A stretch of DNA of 64,000 nt from Flavobacteriales bacterium (GCA_025451235.1 JANWKT010000007.1:375511-439510), one strand, 5' to 3'. Positions 51,955 to 62,253 are shown, counted from the stretch's first letter. The notes: generated by a model not told the origin, from the letters alone. Translations and numbers: made by a program.

Positions 51955-54936
51955 ATGAAGAAATTAAGTATCTATCTTGTTTTATTTTTATTGGTAAGTG
52001 GACTCTTTGGTGCTGGGATGGTGTGGAACCATCAACTTAAGCCGGTAGGGAGCATTCAGATGGATACCGATACCTTACCCCCGTTCTGCAATAATTCCAA
52101 AGCTGATCAATGGGTGGATTCCGTTTTTAAAACGCTGAGCCCCGATGAAAGAACCGGTCAGCTCTTCATGGTCGCTGCCTATTCCAAAACTACTGCCCCC
52201 AATTCCGAAATTGTTTCCCTCATCAATAACCAAAAGATTGGTGGGTTGATATTTATGCAGGGTGGCCCTGGCCGTCAAGCCATTCTGAACAACCATTACC
52301 AATCACTTTCCAAGGTCCCCCTCATGATTGGGATCGATGGAGAATGGGGATTGGCCATGCGGCTCGATAGCACCATGAAATATCCCTGGCAAATGACCCT
52401 TGGAGCCATCAGGGATAACAAGCTTATATACGATATGGGTAAAGAGATCGGGCTTGAATGTAAAAGAGTGGGCATCCATGTAAATTTTGCTCCTGTAGTA
52501 GACATCAATAACAATATCAAAAATCCGGTGATTGGGGCCCGTTCCTTTGGTGATAACAAGGTGAATGTAGCCAACAAAGGAATTGCTTATAGCCTGGGTA
52601 TGCAGGATGCCGGTGTGCTGGCAAATGCCAAACATTTTCCTGGACACGGTGATACAGATAAAGATTCACATAAATCATTGCCTAGCATTATGCATGATAA
52701 AGCAAGGCTTGATTCAATAGAATTATATCCTTTCAAAAAATTAATTGCAGCAGGTGTTGGAAGCATGATGGTGGCCCATTTATATATTCCCGCTTACGAT
52801 GCTACGCCAAATGTAGCCACTACCTTATCCCCTGCCGTAGTAACGGATCTATTACAAAAAGAATTAGGATTCAAAGGATTGATATTTACCGATGCATTGG
52901 GGATGAAAGGTGTGGCCAGTTATTACGAACCCGGCATGGTCGATCTGAAGGCATTGAAAGCAGGAAATGATGTATTGTTATTTTCGGGTGATGTACCTGA
53001 AGCGATCAAACAGATCAATGCCGCTATCCAAAGACAAGAGATCACACGTGAAATGGTGGATGAAAAATGCAAAAAGATCTTACGTGCAAAATATTGGATG
53101 GGATTGCACCAGAAAAAAATGGTATCCCTTAAGAACCTCGATGCTGATCTGCATACCATTCAGGCCGATCTGGTCAATCGCAAACTGGTCGAGAGTTCCC
53201 TTACCCTGCTCAACAATATGGATAGCTTGCTGCCATTAAAAAGGTTAGATACATTAAAGATCGCCACTTTATCCATTGGCGAAGAGGCGAAAAATATGTT
53301 CCAGAAAAGGGTGGATTCTTATACAACTGCCGATCATTTTAATATTGTGGAAGACCTTGATCAGGTATTGATCGATCAACTCATCCTAAAATTAAAACCT
53401 TATAACTGTATTCTCATTTCCATCCATAAATCGAATGGGTCCCCTTGGAAAAATTATACCATTACCCCACAAGCAAAAAATATCATCTCTCAGTTAACTG
53501 AAACCAAAAAAGTGGTGGTATCTGTTTTTACGAATCCATATTCACTCATTGATTTTAAAGAAGGGTTTAAATGCCAGGGATTGATCATGAGTTACCAGAA
53601 TTCAGACCTGGCCATGGATTATACTGCCCAACTTATATTCGGTGGTATTGGGGCAAAAGGAATGTTACCGGTAAGTTTACATTTTAATTATCCTTATGGT
53701 TATGGATTGTTTACCGAGAAAACCAGGCTTAAATATGCTCCTGCCGAAGAAGTAGGTGTGAATTCAAAACAATTTTATAAGATCGATGACATTGTAAAAA
53801 AGGCCATTGAGGATACAGTATTCCCAGGATGTCAGATCCTTTGTGCCAGGAAAGGAGTGGTTTTTTTCAATAAAGGATATGGGCATTATACCTACAACAG
53901 AAAAAAAATGGTAGATGAAAATTCCATTTTTGATGTAGCATCCATTACCAAAACCAGCACCTCATTGCCATGCATTATGCAATTGTATGATGAAGGAAAG
54001 ATCGACCTCTACAAATCCCTGGGGGAATATTTGCCTGAATTAAATACCTCCGATAAAGGCAGTATTAAGATTATCGATCAGCTTACACACCAGGCAGGAT
54101 TAAAGCCATGGATCCCATTTTATACCGCTACTTTAAATGCCGATTTTAGTTTCAAAAAAGAATATTACGATACAGCTTATAGCGAAAAGTATCCCTTAAA
54201 GGTGGCAGAAAATCTATACGCCATGAAAGGAATGCAGGACTATATGTTCCAACAAAACCTGATAACGCCGTTGAATTCAACCCGGCGATATAAATACAGT
54301 GACCTGGGTTTTTATTTCTGGATGAAGATCATTGAAAAATTTTATGGGAAGCCGATCGACCAGGTGGTGGAAGAAAATTTTTTCAGCAAGTTAGGCAGTA
54401 CAACCACCATGTTCAATCCTTTAACACAGTTCCCCAAAGAAAGGATCATTCCTACTGAAGATGATACTTTATTCCGCAAGCAAATGATCCAGGGTTATGT
54501 TCATGACCAGGGAGCAGCCATGTGTGGTGGAGTTGCGGGGCATGCAGGTTTGTTCAGTACTGCCAACGACCTGGCTAAAATGTACCAGATGTATTTGAAC
54601 AATGGAACTTATGGAGGCGAAAGGTATTTTAAGGAATCAACAGTAAAGGAATTTACCCGTTGTCAGTTTTGTGCCAATGGTAACCGCAGGGGAATAGGTT
54701 GGGACAAACCAGACCCGAATGGAGACGGAGGTACCGCATGTGATTGTGTATCTTATGCAAGTTTTGGTCATGCGGGCTTCACAGGATGCCTGGTATGGGT
54801 CGATCCTCAAAACGAAATGGTCTATATATTCTTTTCGAACCGCATTCATCCGAGTGCCGAAAATAAAAAGCTGGTGAACGAAGGCCAGCGTGCCTTGGTG
54901 CAACAAGTATTTTACGAAGCCATCATGGTCAATTAA
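51955..54936 (+). CDS. GH3 beta-N-acetylglucosaminidase fused to a beta-lactamase-like serine hydrolase
   Basis: 993 residues from ATG 51955 (MKKLSIYLVLFLLVSGLFGA, a membrane anchor or signal); a TTG 24 codons earlier is less likely. The N-terminal GH3 (NagZ-like) domain has GIDGEWGLAMRL, NAKHFPGHGDTDKDSHKSLP and the nucleophile Asp in FTDALGMKG. A middle domain spans about 375-600. The C-terminal domain (about 610-993) has SITK (SxxK), YSDLG in the YxN position and HAGLFSTANDLA, as in AmpC/esterase families. Such fusions are common in Bacteroidota and act on peptidoglycan in the periplasm. Confidence 0.9.
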   Translation: MKKLSIYLVLFLLVSGLFGAGMVWNHQLKPVGSIQMDTDTLPPFCNNSKADQWVDSVFKTLSPDERTGQLFMVAAYSKTTAPNSEIVSLINNQKIGGLIFMQGGPGRQAILNNHYQSLSKVPLMIGIDGEWGLAMRLDSTMKYPWQMTLGAIRDNKLIYDMGKEIGLECKRVGIHVNFAPVVDINNNIKNPVIGARSFGDNKVNVANKGIAYSLGMQDAGVLANAKHFPGHGDTDKDSHKSLPSIMHDKARLDSIELYPFKKLIAAGVGSMMVAHLYIPAYDATPNVATTLSPAVVTDLLQKELGFKGLIFTDALGMKGVASYYEPGMVDLKALKAGNDVLLFSGDVPEAIKQINAAIQRQEITREMVDEKCKKILRAKYWMGLHQKKMVSLKNLDADLHTIQADLVNRKLVESSLTLLNNMDSLLPLKRLDTLKIATLSIGEEAKNMFQKRVDSYTTADHFNIVEDLDQVLIDQLILKLKPYNCILISIHKSNGSPWKNYTITPQAKNIISQLTETKKVVVSVFTNPYSLIDFKEGFKCQGLIMSYQNSDLAMDYTAQLIFGGIGAKGMLPVSLHFNYPYGYGLFTEKTRLKYAPAEEVGVNSKQFYKIDDIVKKAIEDTVFPGCQILCARKGVVFFNKGYGHYTYNRKKMVDENSIFDVASITKTSTSLPCIMQLYDEGKIDLYKSLGEYLPELNTSDKGSIKIIDQLTHQAGLKPWIPFYTATLNADFSFKKEYYDTAYSEKYPLKVAENLYAMKGMQDYMFQQNLITPLNSTRRYKYSDLGFYFWMKIIEKFYGKPIDQVVEENFFSKLGSTTTMFNPLTQFPKERIIPTEDDTLFRKQMIQGYVHDQGAAMCGGVAGHAGLFSTANDLAKMYQMYLNNGTYGGERYFKESTVKEFTRCQFCANGNRRGIGWDKPDPNGDGGTACDCVSYASFGHAGFTGCLVWVDPQNEMVYIFFSNRIHPSAENKKLVNEGQRALVQQVFYEAIMVN

Positions 54937-55008
54937 GTTCGAGGAAGTTCAATCCTTGAAATATGGGAGTAAATTCGTAATTTTAGTCGCATTTAAAAAA
55001 TTGTTGTA

Positions 55009-55569
55009 ATGGGTTTTGAATCAATAGAGACAAATAGACTCATCCTTCAAGTCCTATCTCCGGATGATATGAGGGATATTTTTGAGAGCTATTCAAAACC
55101 CGAAATAAAAAGCATATTGGGCCACCGCTCTGAAGAAGATTATCAAAAAGAAGAAAAAAAACAAAAAAATGGATACTCCAGTTATAATAGGAGTTTTAAA
55201 TTATTTCTAATGAGGGATAAGGCATCTAACTCTATTATTGGAAGGTGTGGCATTCACAATTGGAATATGGAGCACCGACGGGCAGAAATAGGGTATGTAA
55301 TGGAACATGAGAATTATAAAAGAAAAGGATTGATGACAGAGGCCCTTGATATAATCATAGACTATGGATTCAATAAAATGAATTTGCATAGAATGGAGGC
55401 ATTGGTGGGTACTGGAAATGTTCCTTCCCTTCGGTTGATGGAAAAATATAACTTTGTAAAAGAAGGGTTGTTGAGACAGCATTATTATATCGCTGGCAAA
55501 TATGAGGACTCGATCATGTTTTCGAAACTTAACCACGAGTATATGAACGATCAGAACAAACAAAAATGA
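55009..55569 (+). CDS. GNAT family N-acetyltransferase
   Basis: 186 residues. Start SIETNRLILQVLSPDDMRDIF, then IIGRCGIHNWNMEHRRAEIGYV, the acetyl-CoA loop in NYKRKGLMTEALDIII, and GTGNVPSLRLMEKYNFVKEGLLR at the end: the RimJ/RimL type. It acetylates an amine, perhaps a protein N-terminus. Its stop overlaps the start of the following lysine-rich gene (ATGA). Confidence 0.88.
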   Translation: MGFESIETNRLILQVLSPDDMRDIFESYSKPEIKSILGHRSEEDYQKEEKKQKNGYSSYNRSFKLFLMRDKASNSIIGRCGIHNWNMEHRRAEIGYVMEHENYKRKGLMTEALDIIIDYGFNKMNLHRMEALVGTGNVPSLRLMEKYNFVKEGLLRQHYYIAGKYEDSIMFSKLNHEYMNDQNKQK

Positions 55570-55841
55570 AAATAGTGCCCCTCCATAGCATATTCAAAAA
55601 AATATCATCTGGTAATCAGCCAAGGGGCTTCCTATTGGTATTTGCATTGATGGCGGGGTTGGTTTTGGGTCATTCACAAGCGACCCTAAAAAAGGGGGGG
55701 ATCTATAAGCCCCCAAAAGGAAAAGTTGCCCAGCATCATAATAAGATGAAGAAGAAAAAAGAAGGACATATAAAAACCTGGAATCAATATACCAAAACGA
55801 AGAACAAGGCTTTTTTATCCAAGAAGAAAAAAAAGAAGTGA
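55566..55841 (+). CDS. lysine-rich small protein with one hydrophobic segment
   Basis: 91 residues. Residues about 21-38 (GFLLVFALMAGLVLGHSQA) are a membrane helix or signal. The rest is very basic: KPPKGKVAQHHNKMKKKKEG, then KNKAFLSKKKKKK at the end. Coupled to the GNAT gene by a 4-bp overlap. Such basic tails bind nucleic acid or anionic lipids; function unknown. Coding is supported by the overlap and a clean hydrophobic segment, although A-rich runs inflate the Lys count. Confidence 0.6.
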   Translation: MKIVPLHSIFKKISSGNQPRGFLLVFALMAGLVLGHSQATLKKGGIYKPPKGKVAQHHNKMKKKKEGHIKTWNQYTKTKNKAFLSKKKKKK

Positions 55842-55913
55842 TAAAAATCCACCATTTCAGCTATTCCAAAAAAGTAATTTTCATAATTTAGTATCCATAT
55901 CCATTTACCCGAA

Positions 55914-56735
55914 ATGAAATCAATCCGGTCCATCTTAGCTTTTCTGCTTCTTTTTTCTTCCTCGCTTCATGTTATTTATAGCCAGAAAGATTCGGTTTTT
56001 GCGTTGGGTGAAATTAAAGAAATCCATTCCTCTATTCTTTCCGAAAAAAGGATCTTGAACATATACTTACCCGAAGGGTATAATAAAAACGATACAGTAA
56101 AATATCCAGTCATCTATTTATTGGATGGATCAGCCGATGAAGACTTTATCCATATAGCAGGCATCGTTCAATTCGCTAACTTTCCGTGGGTAAATATTTT
56201 ACCAAAAACCATTGTGGTGGGAATCGCCAATGTAGATAGAAGAAGAGATTTCACTTACCCTACCACCATCGAAGCAGATAAGAAGGACTATCCAACAACA
56301 GGCAAATCAGCCGATTTTATTTGTTTTATCGAAAAAGAGCTGCAACATTTCATCGAGAAGAATTACCATGTAAATAAAAATAAAACTATTATTGGGCAAT
56401 CATTGGGAGGTTTATTGGCCACAGAAATATTGCTGAAGTATCCACATTTGTTTAACCAGTATATTATTGTGAGTCCAAGTTTATGGTGGGACAACGGATC
56501 CCTGTTAAAAGCCAATCCCAACTTTTCCGGATCAGGAGATATCTCTGTATATATAGCCGTTGGTAAAGAAGGGAAGATCATGGAAGGAGGGGTAAAGAAA
56601 CTGGTTTCCATTCTCAAGCAAAAGAGAAAAACCGGATTAACAGTAAAATTTGAATACCTGGCAAACAAAGACCATGCGACCATTCTTCACCAGGCGGTGT
56701 ATAATGCTTTCGAACAGATGAATAAGAAAAGGTAA
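55914..56735 (+). CDS. secreted alpha/beta-hydrolase esterase
   Basis: 273 residues with signal peptide ending VIYSQ. Esterase-D/Fes-like fold: RILNIYLPEGYNKND, YPVIYLLDGSADEDF, the nucleophile elbow IIGQSLGGLLATEIL with Ser in GQSLG, YIIVSPSLWWDNG, and the terminal His in NKDHATILHQAV. It likely hydrolyses an ester (siderophore, acyl or feruloyl type) in the periplasm or outside. The substrate is unknown. Confidence 0.88.
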   Translation: MKSIRSILAFLLLFSSSLHVIYSQKDSVFALGEIKEIHSSILSEKRILNIYLPEGYNKNDTVKYPVIYLLDGSADEDFIHIAGIVQFANFPWVNILPKTIVVGIANVDRRRDFTYPTTIEADKKDYPTTGKSADFICFIEKELQHFIEKNYHVNKNKTIIGQSLGGLLATEILLKYPHLFNQYIIVSPSLWWDNGSLLKANPNFSGSGDISVYIAVGKEGKIMEGGVKKLVSILKQKRKTGLTVKFEYLANKDHATILHQAVYNAFEQMNKKR

Positions 56736-56805
56736 ATATGTATATTTAAACCTGCTAAACCATCCATTAAACCCAATAGCCATAACTCTACGGAAGCCCC
56801 ACCAT

Positions 56806-57780
56806 ATTCCATCCTTAAGCTTACTGAGAGGTATAGCGGCCTTATCTGTTTGTTGTTTTCATGTTCTCTATGGAGATTTTATGAATGAGTACCCCATCAT
56901 TAAAACCATGGCAGGTAAAGGACATTTAGGACTCGATCTTTTTTTTGTGATCTCTGGCTTTGTAATACCCTATGCTTTATGGCAAAACAATTATTCATGG
57001 AGACAATTTCCCCAGTTTTTACTCAAAAGAAGTATTCGGATTGAAATTCCTTACATTGCTAGTTTCTCTATTTATTTATTGTTCACCTACTTTGAGTGCA
57101 AAGCACAAGGAATCCATTTCACGGTTAATTATGTCCAGTACTTTCTGCACTTTCTTTATCTCCAGGAATATTTAGGCTATATCCCCTATTCATCTGTATA
57201 TTGGACCCTGGCCATTGAATTTCAATTCTATATACTGGTGGGTTGTTTGTTCCCGTTGATCATTCATAAGAATCGGGTCATACAAATAGGATTATTGGTC
57301 CTATTCGGCATACTTTCATATTTTCTTATCCTGCATTATAACTGGTTCATTTTTCAATACGGGTTTTTATTTTTAGCCGGTATCATTGTTTTTTTATACC
57401 ATATAAAAAATATTTCGGCTAAAGTTTTTATACCCTTGTTGGCTCTTCTGCTCATCTTGGTGTATATTAAAAATGGATTAGATGTTTCTATCGTTGTTGC
57501 CTTCGCTGCATGCACCATTCTATTTCTGAAAAAGGAATGGAAGTTGACCTGGTTTTTAGGAAATACTTCATTTTCACTTTATCTCACCCATATTACCGCT
57601 GCCGGAACTTTTATTATATATGCCAAGTCCATTATTCCCAACGAGATCCTGTTAAGGTTTGCCTCCATTGGATTTGCTCTTATATATGCCACCTTGTTTT
57701 ATTATCTCATCGAAAGACCGGCCTTTAAATTGTCAAAAAAAATCCGGTACTATAGAAAGCCTCAAACCGCTGATCGTTAA
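56806..57780 (+). CDS. acyltransferase 3 family membrane protein with no conventional start codon
   Basis: From ATG 56881 the protein is MNEYPIIKTMAGKGHLGLDL FFVISGF..., which lacks the first helix of the family. The frame stays open upstream and encodes it: IPSLSLLRGIAALSVCCFHV at 56806-56865, including the usual LRGIAAL and the catalytic His. No ATG, GTG or TTG precedes this in frame; ATT 56806 or CTG 56824 would have to serve, or the start has been lost. The rest is intact (WTLAIEFQFYILVG, FLGNTSFSLYLTH, LIERPAFKLSKK), about 10 helices. It O-acylates sugars of surface glycans. Confidence 0.75.
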   Translation: MPSLSLLRGIAALSVCCFHVLYGDFMNEYPIIKTMAGKGHLGLDLFFVISGFVIPYALWQNNYSWRQFPQFLLKRSIRIEIPYIASFSIYLLFTYFECKAQGIHFTVNYVQYFLHFLYLQEYLGYIPYSSVYWTLAIEFQFYILVGCLFPLIIHKNRVIQIGLLVLFGILSYFLILHYNWFIFQYGFLFLAGIIVFLYHIKNISAKVFIPLLALLLILVYIKNGLDVSIVVAFAACTILFLKKEWKLTWFLGNTSFSLYLTHITAAGTFIIYAKSIIPNEILLRFASIGFALIYATLFYYLIERPAFKLSKKIRYYRKPQTADR

Positions 57781-57790
57781 AAAACTATTG

Positions 57791-58492
57791 TTAGTTATTG
57801 ATAACCAATTTTCTTCCAAACGAGCTTCCTCTTTCTTTTACAATATGCATTCCATTCTCAAAAGAAGAAAGATCGATCCTTTGCGGGTCATTTACTAAAA
57901 CAGACCTCAACAATTGTCCGCTTAATGAATAAATATCTATCCACCTTTCATTCATGCCAGTTTCAAATTGGATATAGATAAAATCATTCGCAGGATTTGG
58001 ATAGATATGGAAGGTTTGCTCTGTTTCATTTTCCAACCCTGCTATTCCGGTTGGATTTAAATTGATCTTAACTGTATCTGTAAATACACATGAATCTGTT
58101 GACAACGGCAGAAAGTTGGACACGTATAGTAGGAAGTCCATGGTATAATTAACCGGGATAGGTTGAGTAACATAATAGTAAAACTCTACTTCCGCTGTAT
58201 CATTATGGTTCCAAGCAGAAGCAAAAACAGTCCAATCATCACTTCCTGCAGCTACAGTCATACCCGTAGGATATACAGTTAGCGGAACAAGCTTAGCCAA
58301 TGGGTACGCAAAATTGGTGCCCGATAAATTGGTAATATCAATATTGATGGCCGAGTCGGCAGTAAAAGTGGACGTTTTAAATGTAATGCCGGCTTCATTG
58401 TAAGACAACGGCATGGATTCGCAAGTTACAAACTGGGCATAACCGAATTTGCAGCCAAGAAGGATCAACGATACAAGCAGGAATTTTTTCAT
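57791..58492 (-). CDS. secreted T9SS cargo protein
   Basis: 233 residues with signal peptide MKKFLLVSLILLGCKFGYAQ. A single beta-sandwich-like domain spans about 20-145 (FVTCESMPLSYNEAGITF, AEVEFYYYVTQPIP). The C-terminal sorting domain has FHIYPNPANDFIYIQF, then DIYSLSGQLLRSVLVND and LSSFENGMHIV, ending RKLVINN. The product should be exported via T9SS. Its stop is 10 bp from that of the convergent acyltransferase gene. Confidence 0.85.
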   Translation of the reverse strand: MKKFLLVSLILLGCKFGYAQFVTCESMPLSYNEAGITFKTSTFTADSAINIDITNLSGTNFAYPLAKLVPLTVYPTGMTVAAGSDDWTVFASAWNHNDTAEVEFYYYVTQPIPVNYTMDFLLYVSNFLPLSTDSCVFTDTVKINLNPTGIAGLENETEQTFHIYPNPANDFIYIQFETGMNERWIDIYSLSGQLLRSVLVNDPQRIDLSSFENGMHIVKERGSSFGRKLVINN

Positions 58493-58671
58493 AATACTTT
58501 GTTTTTATAATGGTATAACAAAGCTATGATCCCTTCTCTATTTCCGCAACTTTATAGCTTGAAGAAAGAAGGAGAATTCTTCCCAAACATTGTACAATTA
58601 CCGATCAATGATACAATTTTGCCCAACACATGTAAAAACAAGCCCTAAGAGCATCAAGATAAATACGATCA

Positions 58672-58854
58672 TTAAATGTTGGGGATATTATTAAAAATAT
58701 AGGGTTCAATAGTAAACGTTTTTGTTTGCGAAACCTTTACCTCCCATGCCTTTCCGGCATCGTGTTTCTGATGGTTCATTTTTTTTGCCTGATCAGTAAG
58801 AAAGGGCGAAGGATAAATGAGTGTCGAAAACAAAGCAATAAATAATAATTTCAT
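58672..58854 (-). CDS. small secreted protein
   Basis: 60 residues: MKLLFIALFSTLIYPSPFLT is a probable signal, followed by DQAKKMNHQKHDAGKAWEVK and a short tail ending IFNNIPNI. No family recognised. Support comes from a good promoter (TAGATTTG at 58880-58887) and two TACGTA-type boxes at the same distances as upstream of the genes at 1430 and 2730. The region 58493-58671 downstream holds nothing recognisable. Confidence 0.5.
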   Translation of the reverse strand: MKLLFIALFSTLIYPSPFLTDQAKKMNHQKHDAGKAWEVKVSQTKTFTIEPYIFNNIPNI

Positions 58855-58879
58855 GATATTTTGTTTAATTATTCTGGTG

Positions 58880-58887
58880 CAAATCTA
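58880..58887 (-). promoter_or_regulatory. -7 promoter element TAGATTTG
   Basis: On the minus strand TAGATTTG matches TAnnTTTG, 26 bp before the ATG at 58854. Confidence 0.5.
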
Positions 58888-58932
58888 ACCCCAATATATC
58901 CCACCCTTTGGGGCGAGAATTACACCATTTCC

Positions 58933-58947
58933 TACGTATTTTACGCA
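58933..58947 (-). promoter_or_regulatory. TACGTA-type boxes upstream of the small secreted gene
   Basis: TACGTA (58933-58938) and TGCGTA (minus strand of 58942-58947) start 51 and 60 bp upstream of the -7 element at 58880-58887. The other two loci have boxes at 50 and 60 bp. The flank CCTACGTAT is also shared with them. The third box at 38 bp is not recognisable here. Confidence 0.4.
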
Positions 58948-59060
58948 CTTCCCCGAATTTGCAAATAGTATTTTGACCCTCTGGGATAGGTTAGCTTCCC
59001 ACTCATACATATTTAAAATTGAGAACATTCCACTATATTTATACCACCAATTTGAAACGT

Positions 59061-59495
59061 ATGAATGACCAGCAATATAAAAGCATCATGATCCTGGCAA
59101 TTGGAATGGTGATGGGAGTAAGTATATTCTCTGTTGTATTTGTTTATCTGCAATTCGAATCCGGGGTCCCATTTAATACCAATTATTCGGATCCGGTTAT
59201 CTTAGGTTGCTGTGGTGCTGGAATTGCCATGTTACCTATGGGCTTGTTCCTGTACCGAAGCTTGGTATCAAAGGCACGCGAAAAAGAGCATCCTGAGGAA
59301 AAAATAATTTCCATCCGTTCTGCTATCATTATCCGTTCTGCCGTTTGGGAAGTAGGTGCTATCCTTAACCTGGTGGCCTTTTATTTAACCCATAGCATCG
59401 TTCCACTGGTAATAGTGGGATGCACTATACTTCTGTTTCTCCTATTTTTCCCAACGAGGAGCAGGGTCCTTCATGATCTTGAAATGGATCGATAA
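59061..59495 (+). CDS. four-helix membrane protein of unknown function
   Basis: 144 residues from ATG 59061 (a TTG at 59019 would add 14 residues of no clear value). Hydrophobic helices are IMILAIGMVMGVSIFSVVFV, VILGCCGAGIAMLPMGLFLY, AIIIRSAVWEVGAILNLVAF and IVPLVIVGCTILLFLLFF. The short loops and RxxxRxxxxEV segment between helices 2 and 3 are reminiscent of small Bacteroidota membrane proteins, but no name fits. It is convergent with purL, 15 bp apart. Confidence 0.7.
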   Translation: MNDQQYKSIMILAIGMVMGVSIFSVVFVYLQFESGVPFNTNYSDPVILGCCGAGIAMLPMGLFLYRSLVSKAREKEHPEEKIISIRSAIIIRSAVWEVGAILNLVAFYLTHSIVPLVIVGCTILLFLLFFPTRSRVLHDLEMDR

Positions 59496-59510
59496 GTCTC
59501 AGATGTTGGT

Positions 59511-61739
59511 TTAGTTGAGTTTTTCTTCGATCGAGTTGAGGTATTTCTTTTCGAAATCTCCTATATGTCCCCAATTGTCTTTATCTACTTTTACTTCTCC
59601 ATTGGTAACTATACCCAATGATTCCGCAAAGAGTGTATGTTTTTTTACCACTTCCGTAAAAGATTTTATCTGGTCAGGAGAAACGCTTACGACCACCCTT
59701 CCCTGAGCTTCACCAAAAAGAAAAGCATCTTTACGTCCATCCATGGTTTGATTGATCTCAAATCCTTTTTGACGAACAAACCCAGATTCTAATAAATTAC
59801 AGATCAATCCGCCGTCAGATACATCATGTGCCGATTGGATCACTTTGCTTCTGATCAGATCTTTTACCAACTGATGTAATTGGTATTCCTCCTCCAGGTT
59901 AAAGTTGGGGGCCGGGGTGTTTTTTACCTGGCAGTATGAATATAAATATTCAGAACTATTGATACAGTCCACAAAAACATTCCCCAATATATAGATATGG
60001 TCTCCTGCCTGCTTAAACCCAATTCCGGTTTGATGTTTTTTATCCTCCACAATCCCCAACATACCAATGGTTGGAGTTGGAAATACTGGCACCACTTTAT
60101 CACCCACTTTGCATTGGTTATAAAAACTCACGTTACCACCGGTTACCGGAGTGGAGAATTTGAGGCATGCTGCACTCATTCCTTTAATGGCTCCAACAAA
60201 CTGCCAATAAGCTTCAGGATTGTACGGGTTCCCGAAATTCAGGCAATTGGTGATCGCTGAGGGAACACCCCCGCTGCAAACAATATTCCTTGCGGCTTCA
60301 CTCACGGCAATCATGGTTCCGATCTCGGGATCTGCCTGCACATATCTTGAATTACAATCGACCGTAACGGCCAATGCTTTGTTGCTGTCTTTTAGGTTGA
60401 CGATGGCTGCATCACTGGGTTCATTGGTGCTCATATTCACAGTGCCTACCATACTATCGTATTGATTATATATCCAACGCTTAGAAGCGATGTTGGGATG
60501 TGAAATGAGAAAACGGGCTACTTCTTTATAATCTTTGGGTTGCGGGATACTGTTAGCATCAAACTTTTTAGCTTCTGCATAATAGGCGGGTTCTTTATAC
60601 TCCCGGTCGTATTGGGGTGCTCCACCTCCCAATACCAGGTGATCGGCATAAAGATCTGCCACCATTTCCCCCTCGAAATAAAATTCCAGTTTTTCACCGG
60701 CAGTTACTTCTCCTATATTAGCACATGGGAGGTCCCATTTATCAAATATTTTTTCGATGATAGATTCCTGGCCTTTGATCACCACTACCAGCATTCTTTC
60801 CTGGGATTCGGACAATAACAATTCATAAGGTTGCATTCCAGCCTGACGGGTAGGTACCTTATCCAGATAGATCTTCATACCATGCTGGCCTTTGGCACTC
60901 ATTTCAGCAGTACTGCATATAATTCCTGCAGCACCCATATCCTGCATACCTACTACGGCACCGGAGGCAATTACTTCAAGGGATGCCTCTAACAACAGCT
61001 TTTCCTGGAAAGGATCACCTACCTGCACGGCAGGAAGATCCTTGGCTGAATCTTCGGTAAGGTCACCGCTGGCAAAAGCCGCTCCACCGATTCCGTCTTT
61101 GCCGGTTGCGGATCCTACTATATATATAGGATTCCCCACCCCATATGAAGTAGCACTGATGGTTTTACCTTCTTTTACAATACCTACACTCATGGCATTC
61201 ACCAGTGGATTCTGCTCGAAGGCATCATCAAAGAAAACCTCTCCTCCTACCGTTGGGATCCCGAAGGAATTGCCATAGTTACCGATCCCTTTTACCACAC
61301 CCCGCATGATCCATTTGGTGCGATCGGAATCAATATTCCCAAATCTTAAAGAATTTAATTGAGCAATTGGCCTGGCGCCCATGGTAAAAATATCACGGTT
61401 AATACCTCCTACCCCTGTAGCAGCACCTTGATAAGGTTCGATAGCCGAAGGGTGGTTATGGGATTCTATTTTAAAAGCGCAAGCCAATCCTTCCCCAATG
61501 GCCACTAAACCAGCATTTTCTTCTCCAGCTTTGGCCAGCATATGAGGTCCTTCCTTAGGTAAGGTCTTTAACCATTTAATAGAGTTCTTATAAGAGCAAT
61601 GTTCACTCCACATTCCACTATAGGCACATAGTTCTGTAAAGTTGGGTGCCCGGCCTAGTTTTTCTTTGATCTTTTCAAATTCTTCAGGTAAGATCCCCAG
61701 CTTTTTCGCGGTATCTACGGTGGTTAACGACTCAGACAT
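59511..61739 (-). CDS. purL: phosphoribosylformylglycinamidine synthase subunit PurL (small type)
   Basis: 742 residues, the length of the small PurL that needs separate PurQ and PurS; the long fused form is about 1200-1300. It converts FGAR to FGAM with ATP in purine synthesis. Signatures: [55 protein letters not shown] and [16 protein letters not shown]. PurQ/PurS are not in the window. The -7 element lies only 17 bp before the ATG, so the 5' leader is very short. Confidence 0.96.
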   Translation of the reverse strand: MSESLTTVDTAKKLGILPEEFEKIKEKLGRAPNFTELCAYSGMWSEHCSYKNSIKWLKTLPKEGPHMLAKAGEENAGLVAIGEGLACAFKIESHNHPSAIEPYQGAATGVGGINRDIFTMGARPIAQLNSLRFGNIDSDRTKWIMRGVVKGIGNYGNSFGIPTVGGEVFFDDAFEQNPLVNAMSVGIVKEGKTISATSYGVGNPIYIVGSATGKDGIGGAAFASGDLTEDSAKDLPAVQVGDPFQEKLLLEASLEVIASGAVVGMQDMGAAGIICSTAEMSAKGQHGMKIYLDKVPTRQAGMQPYELLLSESQERMLVVVIKGQESIIEKIFDKWDLPCANIGEVTAGEKLEFYFEGEMVADLYADHLVLGGGAPQYDREYKEPAYYAEAKKFDANSIPQPKDYKEVARFLISHPNIASKRWIYNQYDSMVGTVNMSTNEPSDAAIVNLKDSNKALAVTVDCNSRYVQADPEIGTMIAVSEAARNIVCSGGVPSAITNCLNFGNPYNPEAYWQFVGAIKGMSAACLKFSTPVTGGNVSFYNQCKVGDKVVPVFPTPTIGMLGIVEDKKHQTGIGFKQAGDHIYILGNVFVDCINSSEYLYSYCQVKNTPAPNFNLEEEYQLHQLVKDLIRSKVIQSAHDVSDGGLICNLLESGFVRQKGFEINQTMDGRKDAFLFGEAQGRVVVSVSPDQIKSFTEVVKKHTLFAESLGIVTNGEVKVDKDNWGHIGDFEKKYLNSIEEKLN

Positions 61740-61755
61740 GGTAATGAATTTGCCG

Positions 61756-61763
61756 CAAAATTA
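61756..61763 (-). promoter_or_regulatory. purL -7 element TAATTTTG
   Basis: On the minus strand TTAATTTTGCGGCAAATT contains TAATTTTG (61763-61756). The same 18 bases stand before ndk. With the ATG at 61739 the transcript leader would be about 10 nt. Confidence 0.55.
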
Positions 61764-61926
61764 ATATATAAAACAGGAATGGATATGGATACGCCTGATG
61801 GATATCAACAGAATATAAACTTGAGTAAACTAGGTGTTCAATATCACTTACTCAACAAACAGCATCACCGGCTAAAATAAAGTTTTTTTTAATCGATTTA
61901 GTAACCTGAAGTCCTTATCAACACTG

Positions 61927-61934
61927 TACTTTTG
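61927..61934 (+). promoter_or_regulatory. -7 element TACTTTTG
   Basis: TACTTTTG matches TAnnTTTG, 31 bp upstream of the lipoprotein start at 61966. The rest of spacer 61740-61965 has nothing else recognisable. Confidence 0.55.
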
Positions 61935-61965
61935 CTTTCATAAACCACAGAGGATCGTACCTAAT

Positions 61966-62253
61966 ATGAGACTACAGAGAGGAGTAATTATACTCAGCAT
62001 AGCCGGATTAGCACTGCTTTATTCATGCGGCGGCTCGGCAGCTGCTAACAAAATGGCGGATGAAATGTGCATCGCCATGGAAAAGTACAAAGAGGACGAT
62101 CCTATGTCCATGCTGGATGCTGCCAGCGATATGATGAACATCAGCAAAAAAACCGAAGAATATGGAAAAGTAACAGAAGCCCAGCTGAAAAGAGCGATGA
62201 TGAAGAAATGTCCGGACGGCTGGAAAAAATTCGAATCACTTCAAGGGAAGTAA
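61966..62253 (+). CDS. small lipoprotein
   Basis: 95 residues: MRLQRGVIILSIAGLALLYSC with lipobox LYSC, then a Gly/Ala spacer and an amphipathic helical body (MADEMCIAMEKYKEDDPMSM, then KVTEAQLKRAMMKKCPDGWK). Two Cys in the mature part may form a disulfide. Unknown function; envelope-anchored. Good promoter and terminator make it a single-gene unit. Confidence 0.75.
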   Translation: MRLQRGVIILSIAGLALLYSCGGSAAANKMADEMCIAMEKYKEDDPMSMLDAASDMMNISKKTEEYGKVTEAQLKRAMMKKCPDGWKKFESLQGK

